The notes: generated by a model from the sequence alone, not told the origin. A stretch of DNA of 64,000 nucleotides from Allosphingosinicella deserti (GCF_003012735.1 NZ_PXYI01000005.1:1-64000), one strand, 5' to 3'. Shown: positions 17,501-26,751, counted from the stretch's first letter. Numbers and translations are program-made.

Positions 17501-17698
17501 CTGGTCACCGCAACCGGCGCGGGGGCAGAGCATCGCCAGGCGCTCGGTACCGCCGTCTTCTTCGGCATGATCGGGGTGACCTTCTTCGGCCTCGTCTTCA
17601 CGCCGACCTTCTATGTCGCCTGCCGCACGCTGCGCGCGCGCCTGCCCTGGCGCCGCCGGCGCCCGGACGCCGCCCCCGTACTGCAGCCGGCCGAATGA
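14525..17698 (+). CDS. RND efflux permease, HAE1 (AcrB-like) family, 1057 aa
   Basis: This is a proton-driven multidrug exporter with 12 membrane segments and two large periplasmic loops. TM1 starts after MRLSHVFIQRPIFA. The proton-relay pair Asp410-Asp411 in GIVVDDAIVVVENVER matches AcrB Asp407-Asp408, and the later Lys lies in LAAKNAILIVEFAKQ. QDQNYALAVVQLPPGSS and MEYRIVWNPTEFI-type segments are standard. The length of 1057 fits HAE1. It sits between adaptor and outer-membrane genes in one operon; substrates cannot be predicted from sequence. Confidence 0.96.
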   Translation: MRLSHVFIQRPIFAAVIAVLITIVGAFAYFGLPISQYPDVVPPTVTVSANYPGASAETVADTVAAPIEQEINGVDDMLYLSSQSTGDGRVTITVTFKLGTDLDSAQVLVQNRVALAQPRLPEEVRRQGVVVRKSSPSWLMAVNVLSPDNSLDRAYVSNYVLTQVRDRLTRVDGIGDVQVFGARDYAMRVWIDPARASALGLTAGEIVGALRAQNVQVAAGAVGQPPFDTGSAYQLNVETQGRFTAPDEFARIIVKRSADGAVTRLSDVGRVELGAEDYGVNAYLSNTDSIILGITQRPGTNALAAAEGVKAQLADAAKDFPKGMEYRIVWNPTEFISESISAVQMTVLEAIVLVVIVILVFLQSWRAAIIPVIAIPVSLVGTFAVLAAFGYSLNTLSMFGMVLAIGIVVDDAIVVVENVERNLEKGLSPREAAHRSMDEVAVALVAIVLVLCAVFVPTMFLTGISGEFYRQFAVSISTATLISLLLSLTLSPALAALLLKPKTHDLVVTGWRRYPHMAGERFNRAFDRLSGWYGKTTAALLRRSGRVLVTYGVLIAATVALFSMTPGGFIPAQDQNYALAVVQLPPGSSIERTDKVLKKVTERLLKVDGIAEAVMFAGFDGASNTQAPNAAAAYVTFDPYGDRAKRGRSEAAIQADMRAAVADINEAMVLVIGPPVIQGIGNGGGYRMMVQAREGQSYQALEKAAGGLIGAANQAEGLTQIYTLFNTATPRIYADVDRVKADMMGVPPSRVWEALQVYLGSAYVNDFNLLGRTFRVTAQAENRARDDLSDIGQLKTRSDSGRMVPVGAVATFEDRTGPYRVVRFNLFRAVEVDGETAPGYSTGQSMKTMERLAQDLPAGFRGEWTDLAFQQKAAGNVAALVFGLAVVFVFLVLAAQFESLMLPLSVILIVPMTLLAAMAGVNLRGMDNNILTQIGLIVLIGLAAKNAILIVEFAKQAEEAGASAIDAAIEASQMRLRPILMTSFAFILGVVPLVTATGAGAEHRQALGTAVFFGMIGVTFFGLVFTPTFYVACRTLRARLPWRRRRPDAAPVLQPAE

Positions 17699-17709
17699 GG
17701 AACCAGACC

Positions 17710-19182
17710 ATGTCCCGTTTCAAAATCCCTCTGATGGCGAGCCTGCTGGCGCTCGCCGGCTGCACCGCCGGCCCGGACTATGTGCGTCCCGAAGTGCAGT
17801 CCGCTGCGACCGCGCCTCTGCTCGGCGCGAATCATCCGGCCTTCACCCTGGAGGCCCCCGAGGGGGATTGGTGGCGCCTCTACCAGGATCCGGTGCTCGA
17901 CGGCCTGATCGCCGACGCGTTCCGGGCCAACACCGATCTGCGGGTTGCGGCGGCCAATCTCGATCGCGCCCGGGCCCTGCTTCGTGAAACACGCTCTCAG
18001 CGCCTGCCGCAAACCAATGTCGGCGCGGGCGCCGGCTATGGCCGTGTCTCCGAAAATCAGGTCCTACCGGGCACCGATCGTGAGGATTGGAGCTTCGACG
18101 GCGGGCTCGACGTCTCCTACGAGGTCGATCTTGCCGGCCGGGTCCGCCGGTCGATCGAAGCAGCCCGTGCCGACGTCGCCGCCACCGCCGAGATCCGCCA
18201 CGCCGTCCAGCTGACGGTCGCGGCGGAGACGACCCGTGCTTATGCCGATGCGGCCGCCGCCGCGGAGCGGCTCGACGTTGCCGAGCGCAGCCTGGCGCTG
18301 ATCGATCGTACGCTCGGTGTCACTCAACGAAGGTTCGAAGCCGGCTTTGGCACGCGGCTCGACGTGGTTCGCGTTACCTCTCTGCGCGACCAGCAGCGTG
18401 CCGAATTGCCGACGCTTCGAGCTGAGCGCGACGCGGCCTTGTTCCGCCTCGCCGCGCTCACCGGTCGCGCGCCCGCCTCCTTGTCCCCGAGTGCGGGCGC
18501 GCGCCGGACCATCCTCGAGCTCGATCGCGCGATTCCGGTCGGGGATGGGGCAGGGCTTATCGCCAGACGGCCGGACGTGCGCGAGGCCGAGCGCAGGCTG
18601 GCCGCGGAAACGGCACGGATCGGCGTCGCCACCGCCGATCTCTATCCCAACATCACCCTTGGCGGCTCGATCGGCGCCACCGCGACCTCGATCGGCGATC
18701 TGTTCACCGGCGGCGCCTTCCGCTTCCTGCTCGGCCCGCTGATCAATTGGTCGTTTCCGAACCAGGAAGCGGTGCGTGCCCGCATCCGGGCCTCCGAGGC
18801 CTCTGCCGATGCGGCCCTCGCGCGCTTCGACGGTGCGGTGCTCGAGGCGCTGCGCGAGACCGAGACCGCCCTGTCGGCCTACCGCAACGCCATCGACCGT
18901 CGGGAGGCGCTGGCCTCCGCCCGCGACGCGGCCAATCGTGCGGCCGAGATCGAGCGTGCCCGGTTACGCGCTGGCCGGTCCGATTCCCTGTCGGTGCTCG
19001 ATGCCGAGCGCACCCTCACCGAAGCCGAAGCCGATCTCGCGCTTTCCGAAGCCCGCATCGCGAGTGCGCAGATCGATCTGTTTCGGGCGCTGGGCGGCGG
19101 CTGGTCGGCGGATCAGAGCGTCGCGGCGGTCCGGCAGGGAGCGACGCCGCCGAACGGCGGCACCTTGGCGGCGAGCCGCTGA
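17710..19182 (+). CDS. Outer-membrane efflux lipoprotein, NodT/OprM family, 490 aa
   Basis: The signal peptide ends in a lipobox (LALAGC, acylated Cys18), followed by GPDYVRP, a hallmark of this family. Two OEP repeats cover the rest, with long alpha-helical stretches forming the periplasmic tunnel (AETTRAYADAAAAAERL, VAAETARIGVATADLYP). It starts 9 bp after the permease stop, so the tripartite pump is one operon. Its TGA directly abuts the stop of the convergent histidine kinase gene, leaving no room for a separate terminator. Confidence 0.94.
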   Translation: MSRFKIPLMASLLALAGCTAGPDYVRPEVQSAATAPLLGANHPAFTLEAPEGDWWRLYQDPVLDGLIADAFRANTDLRVAAANLDRARALLRETRSQRLPQTNVGAGAGYGRVSENQVLPGTDREDWSFDGGLDVSYEVDLAGRVRRSIEAARADVAATAEIRHAVQLTVAAETTRAYADAAAAAERLDVAERSLALIDRTLGVTQRRFEAGFGTRLDVVRVTSLRDQQRAELPTLRAERDAALFRLAALTGRAPASLSPSAGARRTILELDRAIPVGDGAGLIARRPDVREAERRLAAETARIGVATADLYPNITLGGSIGATATSIGDLFTGGAFRFLLGPLINWSFPNQEAVRARIRASEASADAALARFDGAVLEALRETETALSAYRNAIDRREALASARDAANRAAEIERARLRAGRSDSLSVLDAERTLTEAEADLALSEARIASAQIDLFRALGGGWSADQSVAAVRQGATPPNGGTLAASR

Positions 19183-21543
19183 TCAGGCGATCGGCGGTCT
19201 CGCCGAGACGGATTTCGGCACCAGCTCGGCCAGCAATTTGCGAACGCTCTCGCCGCTGAACGGCTTCTCGATGATCGGTCGCCCGCAGCGCTCGACGAAG
19301 CGGGCCGCCGCCTCGCTCAGCGTGTCGCCGGTGACGAACCCGATGCGTGGCAGCAAATGCGGCTTTTCGGACGCGATCCAGTCGAACAGGGCGGGTCCGT
19401 CGAGACCCGGCATTCGCAGATCGGATACGATCACGTCGAAGTCCGCTTCTTCCAGCCGCGCCTTTGCGTCCCAACCGCTCGCGGCGATCTCGACCGTGTA
19501 GCCGGCGCGTTCGGCGAACAGGCCGAGGACTTCGGCGACATCCGCCTCGTCGTCGACGACGAGCACGGTGCCGCGGTGGGTGACCTCCGGGATCAGCCGT
19601 TCCGCCTGCCGCAGCGGCGCCTCGACGATTCCGGCGACTTCCAGCGTCAGCCGGAAGCAGGCGCCGCCGCCATCCGTCTCGATCAGCTCGAGCTTGCCGC
19701 CATGCGCCTCGACCAGACCGAGCGAGAAGCTGAGGCCCACACCGGTGCCGCTGCCTTGCGGCTTGGTGGTGAAGAACGGCTCGAACACCCGTCGGCGGAT
19801 CTCGTCCGGCACGCCCGGCCCGTTATCCTCAACCTCGATGCAGACCTTGCTGCCGTCTCCTGACGGCCCCACCCGGACGGCGAGGCGGCGGGCGCCGCTC
19901 TGCTCCTGAAGTGCCTGCTGCGCGTTGACGATCAGATTGACCAGGACCTGGTGGAGTTGATCGGGATCGGCATGGAGCGGCCGCAGATCGGGAACGATCT
20001 CGCAGGTGACTTCGATGCCGGCCGTGCGAAGCGAATATTCGGTGAGATCGAGTGCCGCCTCGACGATCTCGCGAGCTTCGACGCTGCGCCGTTCGGGCGC
20101 CTTCTGGCGCGCCATGGCGAGGAAGGTCTGGACGATCCGGGAGCAGCGTTCGGCGGCCCGGCGCACCTTCTCGGCCCGGGTCGCGAACTCGGTGCCCTCG
20201 GCCAGTTCCTCCAGCAACGCGCTTTGCGCGGTAACGATGGTCAGCGGATTGTTGAGCTCATGGCTGACTCCGGCAAGGAGGCTGCCCAAGGCGGTGAGCT
20301 TCTCCGCCTGGTGCAGCGCGTCTCGGGAGCGGGCGAGCTCTTCCTCGGCGCGCTTGCGCTCCGTCAGGTCGACGATCGACGCGATCACCGCCGGAGCGCC
20401 CTTGTAGGTGATCCGCCGCCAGTTCATCGACACCGGAAAGCGTGCCCCGTCGCGCAGGAACTCGGCCTCGTAATTGTCGTGCTTCGGATGCGTCCGCACG
20501 AATTCCAGAAACTCGGCAAACGCTTCCGCATCCTTGGTCCAGCGGATCGGATCGACCGCCCGTTCGTCGCCTTCGGGAACGCCCATCATCTCGTAGAAGG
20601 CCGGATTGCCGAGGATGACGCCGCCATTCTGGGCAATGACGACGGGGACCGGATGCGCTTCGGTGACGGTGCGGAAGAGATGTTCGCTCTCGCGAAGTGC
20701 GGCATCCGCATGGGCGCGCTCCAGGGTCGCCCAGGTCCGTTCTGCCACCTCGTCGAGCAGGCGGAGCTCGGCCGCGGTCCAGCGCCGCGGCCTGAATTGC
20801 TGGGCGGACATGATCGCTCGCAGGACGCCGCCCTTGACCAGCGGCACGCTTGCGAACGCCTGCACGCCGACGTCGTGGAACCGGGCGCGCATGGCCGGGG
20901 AGACGTCTTCGTCGGTGCCGACGTCGAACGAGACGAGCGGCTCGCCGCGCCCATGCGCCCGCAGATAATCGTCCGGGAAGTCCGTCATCGGATAGTCGTG
21001 CGCGGACAGAACCGGCCCGTCGGCACGCCAATCACGACCAACCCGCATCAGCCCGGCATCCCAATCGATCGTCGCGAAGACAATTCGGTCGGCGTGGAGT
21101 TCGGCACCGATCTGATCGGAAACAATGGTGAGGATGGTCTCCGGGTCGAACTCGTCACGGATCGCATCACCCAGGCGGAGGAGGAACGCCTGGGTGCGGT
21201 CGAGGCCGTCTCCGGCTTCGATCGCAGTGCCAATCCAGTAAGCGATCGCCCCGTCCGCGCCACGCACCGGACGCGCCGACACGAGAAAGGCGCGGAGGCC
21301 GCCACCGGCATGGTGCAAGTCCGCGGTGACTGCAAAAGCGACGTTTTTCGTCCCATGCTCTCGCACCGCGTCGACCAGCGGCCGATGGGATTCGAGGTCG
21401 TGCGGCTCCTCGCCGGTCTGCTCGCGCCAGCGGCCGTTGATCCAGCGCACCCGTCCGTCGCGCTCGGCCACCCAGCAGATCACCGGCAAGGCCTCGGCAA
21501 AGCTGTGGAAGTGGCTGCTGTCCATGAAGGACGCCGATATCAT
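19183..21543 (-). CDS. Hybrid sensor histidine kinase (PAS-GAF-PAS-HisKA-HATPase-REC), 786 aa
   Basis: ATG 21543 is chosen because AAGGAGG lies 8 bases upstream; the frame is open to a GTG at 21567. Domains in order: PAS (about 10-115), GAF (about 120-285), second PAS (about 290-405, with [10 protein letters not shown]-like start [13 protein letters not shown]), HisKA with phospho-accepting His428 in [10 protein letters not shown], HATPase ([29 protein letters not shown]), and a C-terminal receiver with VVDDEAD and phospho-acceptor Asp708 in VSDLRMPG. There is no transmembrane segment, so it is probably a soluble sensor. No cognate regulator is adjacent. Confidence 0.92.
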   Translation of the reverse strand: MISASFMDSSHFHSFAEALPVICWVAERDGRVRWINGRWREQTGEEPHDLESHRPLVDAVREHGTKNVAFAVTADLHHAGGGLRAFLVSARPVRGADGAIAYWIGTAIEAGDGLDRTQAFLLRLGDAIRDEFDPETILTIVSDQIGAELHADRIVFATIDWDAGLMRVGRDWRADGPVLSAHDYPMTDFPDDYLRAHGRGEPLVSFDVGTDEDVSPAMRARFHDVGVQAFASVPLVKGGVLRAIMSAQQFRPRRWTAAELRLLDEVAERTWATLERAHADAALRESEHLFRTVTEAHPVPVVIAQNGGVILGNPAFYEMMGVPEGDERAVDPIRWTKDAEAFAEFLEFVRTHPKHDNYEAEFLRDGARFPVSMNWRRITYKGAPAVIASIVDLTERKRAEEELARSRDALHQAEKLTALGSLLAGVSHELNNPLTIVTAQSALLEELAEGTEFATRAEKVRRAAERCSRIVQTFLAMARQKAPERRSVEAREIVEAALDLTEYSLRTAGIEVTCEIVPDLRPLHADPDQLHQVLVNLIVNAQQALQEQSGARRLAVRVGPSGDGSKVCIEVEDNGPGVPDEIRRRVFEPFFTTKPQGSGTGVGLSFSLGLVEAHGGKLELIETDGGGACFRLTLEVAGIVEAPLRQAERLIPEVTHRGTVLVVDDEADVAEVLGLFAERAGYTVEIAASGWDAKARLEEADFDVIVSDLRMPGLDGPALFDWIASEKPHLLPRIGFVTGDTLSEAAARFVERCGRPIIEKPFSGESVRKLLAELVPKSVSARPPIA

Positions 21544-21765
21544 CTGATTGGCCTCCTTCATCCGCACTCCCCCGATGGCGTTCCGGCGATCCCCTTAGCG
21601 AGGATCGGCCTTGCAGGCGAGAGCAGGGCGTTCCGCCCGGAATTTCCATCTTTTCCTGCGGGTGTCGGCGGGCCGTGGCGTCGTCGGGGTAATTCGCGCG
21701 TGAAACGAATGGCACGAATGACGGAGTGCCCGCGTTGACGGGCCGGACGATAAATGGAGCATCGA

Positions 21766-21933
21766 ATGGCCAACCCCGACAAGATCGTCGCCGTAGGATT
21801 GTTGACGCAGCGCGATCTTGAGATGCTCGGGGCGGGATTTCGCCGCGCCATTCCGCTAACCGACGTCTCCGAATTCGAAGATCTGCTCGCGGCGATCGAC
21901 GAGGCGGAGCAGCGCGCCAATCAGCAGGATTAG
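21766..21933 (+). CDS. Small acidic protein, 55 aa
   Basis: The ORF begins MANPDKIVAVGLLTQRDL, continues GFRRAIPLTDVSEFEDLL and ends EQRANQQD. GGAG sits 7 bases before ATG 21766; an in-frame ATG at 21754 lacks this spacing. The sequence is amphipathic and acidic, without membrane segment or Cys. I believe similar short proteins occur in sphingomonads but can assign no function. The stop overlaps by three bases the stop of the convergent HPP gene. Upstream at 21734-21745 lies GTTGACGGGCCG, also found in the exopolysaccharide block. Confidence 0.65.
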   Translation: MANPDKIVAVGLLTQRDLEMLGAGFRRAIPLTDVSEFEDLLAAIDEAEQRANQQD

Positions 21934-22640
21934 GCGCGAGGCCCGGACCCGGGCGCGCGGTCGAGCGCATGCTTCTCGGCGACGCGAAACAACAGATCGA
22001 GATCCTCTCGGGCGACGTCGAAGGTTTCCCCAAGCTCCTCCAGTGCGCGGTCGACGTCTTCGGGAAGAATGCCGTTGGCGGTCGCGATCACCGTGTGTCC
22101 GGCGACCGGCACCGGCCGGTGCGGATAGGAATGGCCCGAGAAGCGGTGGAAGAGCAGGCCCGTCGCGACCAGCAGCAGGGCATTGAGGCCGACCGGAAGC
22201 AGGACGAAACCATAATCGGTCGCGGCCGGGCTCCCGCCGGCGAGGATCGGAAGGATTGCGCAGGCGCCGCCGGGTGGATGGAGGCAGCGCAGCGCCGACA
22301 TTGCCAGGATGGCGAGCGAGACGCCAAGCCCGAGCGCCAGCTGCGGATCGGGGATCAGGCGGGCGATGGTGACTCCAACGAGCGCCGAGACGATGCTGCC
22401 GCCGACGATCGGCCACGGCTGCGCCATCGGCGACGACGGCACCGCGAACAGCAATACCGCCGAGGCACCCATCGGCGCCACGAGGAACGGGAAGCTGCCG
22501 GGATGCGGCGCCAGGCTCGAGGCGGCGGCGGTCGCGGCGATGCCGAGCAGCGCACCGAGGCAGGCGGTCAGGCGATCCGACCAGCGCGCACCGGCGAGGA
22601 GCGGCACGAAAAGCCGCATCGAGCGAAGGCGCAAGGACAT
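21930..22640 (-). CDS. HPP family integral membrane protein, 236 aa
   Basis: The signature ALRCLHPPGGACAILPIL identifies the HPP family. Four to five membrane segments occupy residues about 20-165 (LTACLGALLGIAATAAASSL, PIVGGSIVSALVGVTIARLI). A cytoplasmic C-terminal tail carries a charged helix (EDVDRALEELGETFDVAREDLDLLFRVAEKHAL). Plant HPP proteins transport nitrite; the bacterial role is unproven. The start at 22640 (MSLRL) is the best of three in-frame ATGs. It is divergent from the halogenase-like gene, and its stop overlaps the 55-aa gene's stop. Confidence 0.85.
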   Translation of the reverse strand: MSLRLRSMRLFVPLLAGARWSDRLTACLGALLGIAATAAASSLAPHPGSFPFLVAPMGASAVLLFAVPSSPMAQPWPIVGGSIVSALVGVTIARLIPDPQLALGLGVSLAILAMSALRCLHPPGGACAILPILAGGSPAATDYGFVLLPVGLNALLLVATGLLFHRFSGHSYPHRPVPVAGHTVIATANGILPEDVDRALEELGETFDVAREDLDLLFRVAEKHALDRAPGSGPRA

Positions 22641-22732
22641 CAGGCGGGATGTGCGCTCAGGATAGGCATGGCGGATCCGCACCCAGGCGACACGGGCTGT
22701 TCGCGCCGGATCGGCTGCGATATGCCGGAGCG

Positions 22733-24286
22733 ATGGACAGCAAACGCAGGATCCTGATCGTCGGCGGCGGCACAGCGGGCTGGCTGGCTGCGGCCTATCT
22801 CGCGCGGTCGCTGGGTCTGCCGGACAATAAGCACGTCGAAATCACTCTGCTCGAATCGGCGGAGATCGGGATCATCGGGGTCGGCGAAGGCACCTTTCCC
22901 ACGATCCGGAACACGCTGAAGTTCCTCGGGATCGAGGAGGCGCGCTTCATCCGAGAAACCTCCGCGACATTCAAGCAGGGGATACGATTCACCGACTGGG
23001 CCCGCACGCCCGACGGCGACGATCACCATCATTTCTTTCATCCGTTCGAAGCGCCTTTCTATGCCGAAGGCGCCGAGCTGGTTCCCTACTGGCTGCTGCA
23101 GGACGAGCTTACGCGTCCCCCGTTCGCGGAAGCCATGACGATCCAGAACCGGGTTGCGGAGGCGAAGCGTGCGCCGAAGCGCCCGGACGAAAGCGACTTT
23201 TCCGGGCCGCTCAACTACGCCTACCATTTCGACGCCGCGAGCCTTGCTCGCGTGCTCGCCGGGCGCGCCGCCGAGCTCGGCGTACGCCACATCGAAGACC
23301 TGCTCGAAGGCGTCGAGACGGATGGCGAGCGCGGCATCGCGCGGGTCCTCACCCGCGAGCATGGTCCCCTCGAAGCCGATCTCTATGTCGATTGCACCGG
23401 ATTCCGTGCCGAGCTGATCGGCCGCGCGCTGGGCGAACCGCTGAAGTCGATCCGCTCGATCCTGTTCACCAATCGTGCTCTGACCTGCAAGATCCCCTAT
23501 GCAAGCACCGCGACGCCGCTGGAGAGCTACACGATCGCAACGGCGCATGAGGCCGGCTGGACGTGGGACATCGGCCTTCGCGGCGCGCGCGGAATCGGCT
23601 GCGTCTATTCGAGCGACCACCTTTCCGACGATCGCGCCGCCGAGATCCTCCGCGCCTATGTGGGTGCCGCGGCCGACGATCTGCCGTTTCGCCGGATCGC
23701 ATTCGATCCGGGCTATCGCGAGCGGCAATGGGTGGGAAATTGCGTCGCGGTGGGGCTCGCCGGCGGCTTCCTCGAGCCGCTGGAATCGACCGGGGTCGTG
23801 CTGATCGAGGCGGCGATCACGATGATCGCCGAGCTGTTCCCCCACAGCGGGCCGATCGACGCACCCGCCCGGCGGTTCAACCAGCTGATCGCCGCGCGCT
23901 ACGACAACATCATCAATTTCCTGAAGCTCCATTACTGCCTCAGCCAGCGCGACGAGCCGTTCTGGCGCGACAATCGCGACGAAGCCTCGATCCCCGAGCG
24001 CCTGCGCGAGCTACTCGAGCAATGGCGATATCGTCCGCCCGGCCGGTTCGATTTCATCCTCGATCTCGAGAGCTTCGCCTTTTTCAACTACCAGTACATC
24101 CTCTACGGCATGGGCTTTCGGACCGATCTGTCGCCGGGTCGCGGCGATTTCCCGAACGTCCGCGCCGCCGACCGGATCTTCGCCCGCATCCGCAGCTTCG
24201 GCGAGCGCGCCACCCAGGACCTCCCGTCCCACCGCGCGCTGATCGACCAGATCAACGAGGAGCCGGAGCGGGCGTTCGCGCTCTGA
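22733..24286 (+). CDS. Flavin-dependent halogenase-like protein (tryptophan 7-halogenase family), 517 aa
   Basis: The N-terminal FAD site is VGGGTAGWLAA (residues 10-20), then GVGEGTFPTIR. The conserved Lys of the halogenase tunnel is Lys81 in TFKQGIRF, and the Glu region appears as EPLESTGV. The family motif WxWxIP is present as GWTWDIGL, with Gly where Pro is usual, so it may act on a different substrate or not halogenate at all. Such proteins are abundant in sphingomonads, often near TonB receptors; here the neighbours are HPP and an antiporter. A flavin reductase partner is not encoded nearby. Confidence 0.88.
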   Translation: MDSKRRILIVGGGTAGWLAAAYLARSLGLPDNKHVEITLLESAEIGIIGVGEGTFPTIRNTLKFLGIEEARFIRETSATFKQGIRFTDWARTPDGDDHHHFFHPFEAPFYAEGAELVPYWLLQDELTRPPFAEAMTIQNRVAEAKRAPKRPDESDFSGPLNYAYHFDAASLARVLAGRAAELGVRHIEDLLEGVETDGERGIARVLTREHGPLEADLYVDCTGFRAELIGRALGEPLKSIRSILFTNRALTCKIPYASTATPLESYTIATAHEAGWTWDIGLRGARGIGCVYSSDHLSDDRAAEILRAYVGAAADDLPFRRIAFDPGYRERQWVGNCVAVGLAGGFLEPLESTGVVLIEAAITMIAELFPHSGPIDAPARRFNQLIAARYDNIINFLKLHYCLSQRDEPFWRDNRDEASIPERLRELLEQWRYRPPGRFDFILDLESFAFFNYQYILYGMGFRTDLSPGRGDFPNVRAADRIFARIRSFGERATQDLPSHRALIDQINEEPERAFAL

Positions 24287-24338
24287 AGTCCGACGTCGAC
24301 GTTCGCTGCCCATCTCCGCACGGATCCGTCCTGGGGAT

Positions 24339-25715
24339 CTAGGCAGGTTTGGGCGCAAGCTTTGCATCGAGCGAGTCCAGTTCGCCCGATGCCCGCGCCT
24401 GCTTGCCATAGACCAGTTCGAACAACGGGCTGGCCATCACGGTGGTGACGATCGCCATCAGCACCAGCATCGAGAACAAGGTCGGCCCGATGATGCCTTT
24501 CTGCAGGCCGATATTGATGATGATCAGTTCCATCAGGCCGCGGGAGTTCATCAGCGCGCCGATCCCAAGGGCCGTGCGATTGTCTTCGCCGGCGATGCGG
24601 GCCGCGGCATAGCAGGCGCCGAATTTTGCGAAGATCGAGGCGGCGAGGATGCCGAGCGCGATCAGCAGCAATTCTCCACTGTTGACCATGTCCATCCGGG
24701 TGTTGAGCCCCGAATAGGTGAAGAACATCGGCAGCAACAGCACGACGGCGAGCGGCTCCACCTTCTTCTTGAGTTCCTCGGCGAACAGGCCGCGCGGCAT
24801 CACGGCACCGAGGATGAAGCCACCGAAGATGGCGTGAATGCCGATCGCGTCCATGAAGAAGGCGGACAGGCAGAACAATGTCATCGTGATTGCGAGCACG
24901 GTCATGCTCATCTCACCGGTGCGCTCCACTACCCGACCGAGCGGCGCGAGCAGCTTGCGGCCGAACAGCATCAAGAAGGCGGCGTAGCCGACGCCGCCGA
25001 CGATCGCGAGCACCGCGACACCCGGGCCGGCACCAAAGGTCGCGAGCACGACCGCAAGCACGCACCAGGATACCGCATCGTCGAACGCCCCGGCGGTCAG
25101 CGAAAGGGTGCCGAGCGATGTTCGCGCTAAGCCCCGTTCGTTGATGATCCGGGCCAGCATCGGAAAGGCGGTCAGCGCAATGCAGGCGCCCATGAACAGG
25201 GTCGCACTGCTCGGCGCGATACCGGGCGCGAACAGGCCGGGGACCTTGAGCAGGAATGGCGTAATCGCGGCGGCGACCAGGAACGGCACCACGATCCCCG
25301 CCAGCGACACGCCGAACGCGCTGCGCGCCTTCGACTTGAAATGGTCGATTTCGAGCGTGATGCCGACCAGGAACATGTAAAGGCCGACTCCGAGCTGTGC
25401 CCCCGTGTAGAGTACGTTGCGAGTTTCCTTCGGGAAGATCGCAGCCTGCAGATCGGGAAAGAACAGGCCGAGCAGCGATGGCCCGAGCACGACGCCGGCG
25501 ATCATCTCGCCGACCACCTGGGGTTGGCCGAGCAGCGTCTTGCCGAGCCAGCCGACGACCCGGCAGGCGACCAGTATGACGGCGAGCTGCAGGAAGAAGT
25601 GGATGCTGAAGTCGCCCGGAGCGTAACTGGTCGACGCCGCGGCGACGGCTGGGCCATGCGGATTGAGGATGTCGCCCACGGCATCGCCGAGCATGTCGAG
25701 ATAGTCGGAAATCAT
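24339..25715 (-). CDS. Cation:proton antiporter, CPA2 family, 458 aa
   Basis: About 12 hydrophobic segments cover the whole protein. Family cues are GQPQVVGEMIAGVVLGPSLLG in TM2-3, TAGAFDDAVSWCVLA with the ion-binding Asp pair (around residue 190), and IFGGFILGAVMPRG. It lacks the cytosolic TrkA-N domain of Kef proteins. ATG 25715 is supported by GGGAGGGGG upstream, and the first 40 residues before TM1 are unconserved. It probably exchanges Na+ or K+ for protons. It converges on the halogenase gene. Confidence 0.92.
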   Translation of the reverse strand: MISDYLDMLGDAVGDILNPHGPAVAAASTSYAPGDFSIHFFLQLAVILVACRVVGWLGKTLLGQPQVVGEMIAGVVLGPSLLGLFFPDLQAAIFPKETRNVLYTGAQLGVGLYMFLVGITLEIDHFKSKARSAFGVSLAGIVVPFLVAAAITPFLLKVPGLFAPGIAPSSATLFMGACIALTAFPMLARIINERGLARTSLGTLSLTAGAFDDAVSWCVLAVVLATFGAGPGVAVLAIVGGVGYAAFLMLFGRKLLAPLGRVVERTGEMSMTVLAITMTLFCLSAFFMDAIGIHAIFGGFILGAVMPRGLFAEELKKKVEPLAVVLLLPMFFTYSGLNTRMDMVNSGELLLIALGILAASIFAKFGACYAAARIAGEDNRTALGIGALMNSRGLMELIIINIGLQKGIIGPTLFSMLVLMAIVTTVMASPLFELVYGKQARASGELDSLDAKLAPKPA

Positions 25716-25879
25716 TCGGTCCCCCTCCCAAGGAATCCTGATGTGCACCAGCCGTTGCGCGGCGTCGCGCACGAAGCAGCCTTTCCAGGCCGGTCCGCGC
25801 AACTCGAAAATGACCGCATTGCGAGGGGCGGTGCCAGTTTTCGAAATGGTGAGGGCAATCTGTTGCGAGACCGCTACAT

Positions 25880-25897
25880 TGTAGGTAGGTACCTACA
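25880..25897. promoter_or_regulatory. Palindromic operator of the toxin-antitoxin operon
   Basis: TGTAGGTA (25880-25887) and TACCTACA (25890-25897) form a perfect 8-bp inverted repeat with a 2-base spacer, 47 bp upstream of the antitoxin start. Phd/YefM antitoxins bind such palindromes to autoregulate their operon. The symmetry is seen directly; the binding is inferred. Confidence 0.75.
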
Positions 25898-25944
25898 TCC
25901 GTTCGTCGCATAGGGGGCGCGCGGCAAGGCGATCGGAGTGGCGG

Positions 25945-26199
25945 ATGAAGGTGCTGAGCAGCCGCGAATTCAACCAGGATGTCAGCCGGGCCAAGCGTGA
26001 TTCGCGGCTCGCGCCGGTGTTCATCACCGACCGCGGCCGCCCGACCCATGTGCTGCTCAGCATCGATGCCTATCGGCGTCTTTCCGGCCATGCAGAGTCG
26101 ATCGTCGATCTGCTTGCGATGACCGACCCTCCCGAACTTCCGCTCGCCGATCCGGGGCATGCGGCGGGCGGCTGGCCACGCCGGGCGCCGCGCCGCTAA
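25945..26199 (+). CDS. Phd/YefM family antitoxin, 84 aa
   Basis: The fold-typical N-terminus MKVLSSREFNQDVSRAKRDSR and strand VFITDRGRPTHVLLSIDAYRRL (residues 25-46) match Phd/YefM DNA-binding antitoxins; the flexible C-terminus (DLLAMTDPPELPLADPG) would bind the toxin. The stop TAA shares its last A with the toxin ATG (TAATG). It is preceded by a palindromic operator at 25880-25897. The Arg/Pro-rich end (GGWPRRAPRR) is common in such antitoxins. Confidence 0.92.
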   Translation: MKVLSSREFNQDVSRAKRDSRLAPVFITDRGRPTHVLLSIDAYRRLSGHAESIVDLLAMTDPPELPLADPGHAAGGWPRRAPRR

Positions 26200-26690
26200 T
26201 GTATTTGCTCGACACCGAAATCGTCGCCGAGTTGCGACGCGCAAAGGCAGCGGGCACCGGCCTCGCAACCTGGGCGGCCGGCATCGACCGGGCGCAGCTG
26301 TTCGTCTCCGCGGTCACGTTGCTGGAGTTCCAGTCCGCGGTGGTGCGGCTGATGCGGACCGACAAGCATTCGGGCGCGGCCCTGCGGGCGTGGATCGACA
26401 CTCAGCTCGTGCCCGCGTTCGCCGGCAGAATACTCGCCGTCGACGCTGCGGTGGCGCGGCGCCGCGCGCCGCTGGCGCTTGCCGACGATCGCGATGCCCT
26501 CATCGCCGCGACGGCTCTGGAACATGGCCTGACCCTCGTCACCGGTCGGGCCGCGGTCTTCAAGGGCAGCCGCGTGAAACTCCTCGATCCCCTGAACTAC
26601 GAGCCCGATGCGTTCGAGGATGATGCCGATTGGCAGGAGGCTGGGCGCGCCGGACCGCTCTGGCTCAAGAATCTTTTCGTCCGAACCTGA
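26199..26690 (+). CDS. PIN-domain (VapC-like) toxin, 163 aa
   Basis: This is a putative RNase toxin. The acidic residues Asp5 (LLDTEIV), Glu43 (TLLEFQSA) and Asp99 (DRDALIAATA) align with the PIN active site. The fourth position, usually Asp or Asn in LVTRNxxDF, is changed: here LVTGRAAVF. About 30 extra C-terminal residues (DDADWQEAGRAGPLWLKNLF) exceed the usual length of 130-140. Coupled to the antitoxin by TAATG. The altered site may weaken activity; it is otherwise an intact chromosomal toxin-antitoxin pair. Confidence 0.9.
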   Translation: MYLLDTEIVAELRRAKAAGTGLATWAAGIDRAQLFVSAVTLLEFQSAVVRLMRTDKHSGAALRAWIDTQLVPAFAGRILAVDAAVARRRAPLALADDRDALIAATALEHGLTLVTGRAAVFKGSRVKLLDPLNYEPDAFEDDADWQEAGRAGPLWLKNLFVRT

Positions 26691-26751
26691 CCCTCCGGTG
26701 CGATCGGCGACGCCCGTTCCTTACCCTGGCGTGCATCCCTAAATAGCAGGA

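Noticed and set aside
12824-17533. 1569-codon minus-strand open frame under the RND operon
   Set aside because: No recognisable domain, composition typical of the complement of coding DNA, and it covers three well-supported plus-strand genes.
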